DNA of 64,000 nt from Polynucleobacter sp. AP-Kolm-20A-A1. GTDB taxonomy: Bacteria > Pseudomonadota > Gammaproteobacteria > Burkholderiales > Burkholderiaceae. The notes below the pieces were generated by a model. That model did not search any database, was not told where the DNA came from, and worked only from the letters and a program-made list of their open reading frames with translations. Made by a program: the position numbers and the translations under genes. The stretch spans positions 682,001-746,000 of the forward strand of contig NZ_CP061315.1 of the NCBI RefSeq assembly GCF_018688315.1. The letters run 5' to 3'. This document shows positions 63,295-64,000 of this stretch, piece after piece; position 1 is the stretch's first letter; every line of letters starts with the position of its first letter.

Positions 63295-63714
63295 ATGGTT
63301 GATTCACAGCAAAACGTTAAAAAAGACAGACCGGTTTACCGAAATATTGGTCTAGCCCAACTGGTCAAATACCGCCTTCCTTGGGCTGGTAAAGTTTCCA
63401 TTCTTCATCGCATCAGTGGAGCAGCTTTGTTCCTCTTGTTGCCATTTATTTTGTATCTCTTCGATCAGAGCCTTGCTTCTGAGTTGAGTTATCAAAAATT
63501 CCAGGCGTTCACCGGCAATATCTTGGTGAAGATTATTTGCCTAGGCCTGATCTGGTCTTTCTTGCATCATTTCTGTGCTGGTATCCGTTACCTCTTGCTC
63601 GATTTAGAAATCGGCGTAGAGAAGTCTGAAGCGAATCGTTCCGCCATTGTTGTTTTGTTCCTTGGTTTAGCTTTGACTGCGGTAGTGGGTCTCAAATTAT
63701 TCGGCGTGTACTAA
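63295..63714 (+). CDS. sdhC: Succinate dehydrogenase cytochrome b556 subunit
   Basis: Membrane anchor of complex II that binds heme b and quinone with SdhD. Three hydrophobic segments (about residues 38-60, 76-100 and 115-137). The signature HRISGAALFLLLP with Ser and Arg near the quinone site, and FLHHFCAGIRYLLLD with the heme ligand His, are present. The N-terminal RPVYRNIGLAQLVKYRLP is typical of betaproteobacterial SdhC. sdhD follows 24 bp later. Confidence 0.96.
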   Translation: MVDSQQNVKKDRPVYRNIGLAQLVKYRLPWAGKVSILHRISGAALFLLLPFILYLFDQSLASELSYQKFQAFTGNILVKIICLGLIWSFLHHFCAGIRYLLLDLEIGVEKSEANRSAIVVLFLGLALTAVVGLKLFGVY

Positions 63715-63738
63715 GCGCACATCATTTAAGGAAATTTC

Positions 63739-64000
63739 ATGCCTATTTATCAAATTGGACCAAAGCGCTTAGTTGTAGGCGCTCATTACGGCCTTAAAGA
63801 ATGGATCATTCAGCGCGTAACTGCGATTGTGATGGTGGTGTTTACGATTGTTTTGCTCGTTGACTATTGCGTTACTGGCAGTGCGACCTACGAAGGTTGG
63901 TCTGGCTTGTTCAGCGGCCAAGTTATGAAGCTCTTAACGCTCTTGGCATTCATTAGCTTGTTCTATCACGCCTGGATTGGCATACGTGACATCTGGATGG
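63739..64000 (+). CDS. sdhD: Succinate dehydrogenase hydrophobic membrane anchor (3' end outside the window)
   Basis: Frame opens at ATG 63739 after AAGGAAA and runs off the window end. The visible 87 residues begin with MPIYQIGPKRLVVGAHYGLK. One hydrophobic segment lies near residues 27-45 and a second near 64-86. The motif FYHAWIGIRDIWM carries the His and Asp expected at the heme/quinone site. Placement after sdhC settles the identity; sdhA and sdhB probably follow outside the window. Confidence 0.94.
   Translation, partial: MPIYQIGPKRLVVGAHYGLKEWIIQRVTAIVMVVFTIVLLVDYCVTGSATYEGWSGLFSGQVMKLLTLLAFISLFYHAWIGIRDIWM

Overview
The window is a gene-dense piece of chromosome from a betaproteobacterium of the order Burkholderiales. 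Protein sequences and gene order (glnA-ntrB-ntrC-xth; folD next to a two-component pair, then aceE-aceF-lpdA; mdh-gntR-sdhCD; aat-bpt-pyrD) look most like Polynucleobacter, a small-genome freshwater planktonic genus. This assignment is from memory of the families, not from a search. There are about 60 protein genes and one tRNA-Leu(CAG). I found no insertion sequence, prophage, integrase or CRISPR array. Coding density is high, many neighbours overlap by 1-8 bp, and no stretch above about 300 bases lacks a feature (2357-2669 holds the tRNA).

Layout. 1-7.0 kb: end of a dienelactone-hydrolase-like gene, an unknown protein, an APC permease, tRNA-Leu, RNase R, RlmB, a DUF2892 membrane peptide and an isolated CruF-like carotenoid protein. 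7.0-14.8 kb: transaldolase and ribose-5-phosphate isomerase (divergent), then on the minus strand a candidate structured small RNA, yggX and argA, followed by hrpA. 14.8-19.5 kb: a periplasmic YVTN beta-propeller protein, a polysaccharide deacetylase, a fatty acid hydroxylase-like membrane protein, an EI24 protein and a CinA-like protein. 19.5-24.5 kb: the nitrogen block glnA-ntrB-ntrC followed by xth. Two NtrC-type palindromes lie upstream, but NtrC has lost key residues of sigma-54 activation. 24.5-37.2 kb: oligopeptidase A, folD, a FixJ-type regulator with its PAS sensor kinase, and divergently the pyruvate dehydrogenase operon.

37.2-44.1 kb is the most accessory-looking part. It has four tripartite-tricarboxylate (Bug/TctC) binding proteins, two RraA-like aldolases and a LigJ-type 4-oxalomesaconate hydratase. 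These would take up an unknown (tri)carboxylate and perform the last two steps of the protocatechuate 4,5-cleavage route. The block lies between two nearly identical bidirectional terminators, separating lpdA from a phasin gene, which suggests an insertion.

44.1-64.0 kb is mostly housekeeping: phasin, an EamA transporter, PbpG, an IclR regulator, pyrD, the N-degron transferases bpt and aat, a Nudix hydrolase, a PabB-PabC fusion, a cyclophilin, a DsbA-fold isomerase, rarA, DUF3429, 3-hydroxyacyl-CoA dehydrogenase, a GST, an aminotransferase, yaaA, DUF2863, an unknown secreted protein, mdh, a GntR regulator, sdhC and the start of sdhD. The mdh-gntR intergenic region carries two opposed sigma-70 promoters next to a perfect palindrome.

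The leads most worth following are the candidate small RNA at 8822-8979, the altered NtrC together with a terminator buried in the start of ntrB, and the terminator-flanked lig/Bug island.
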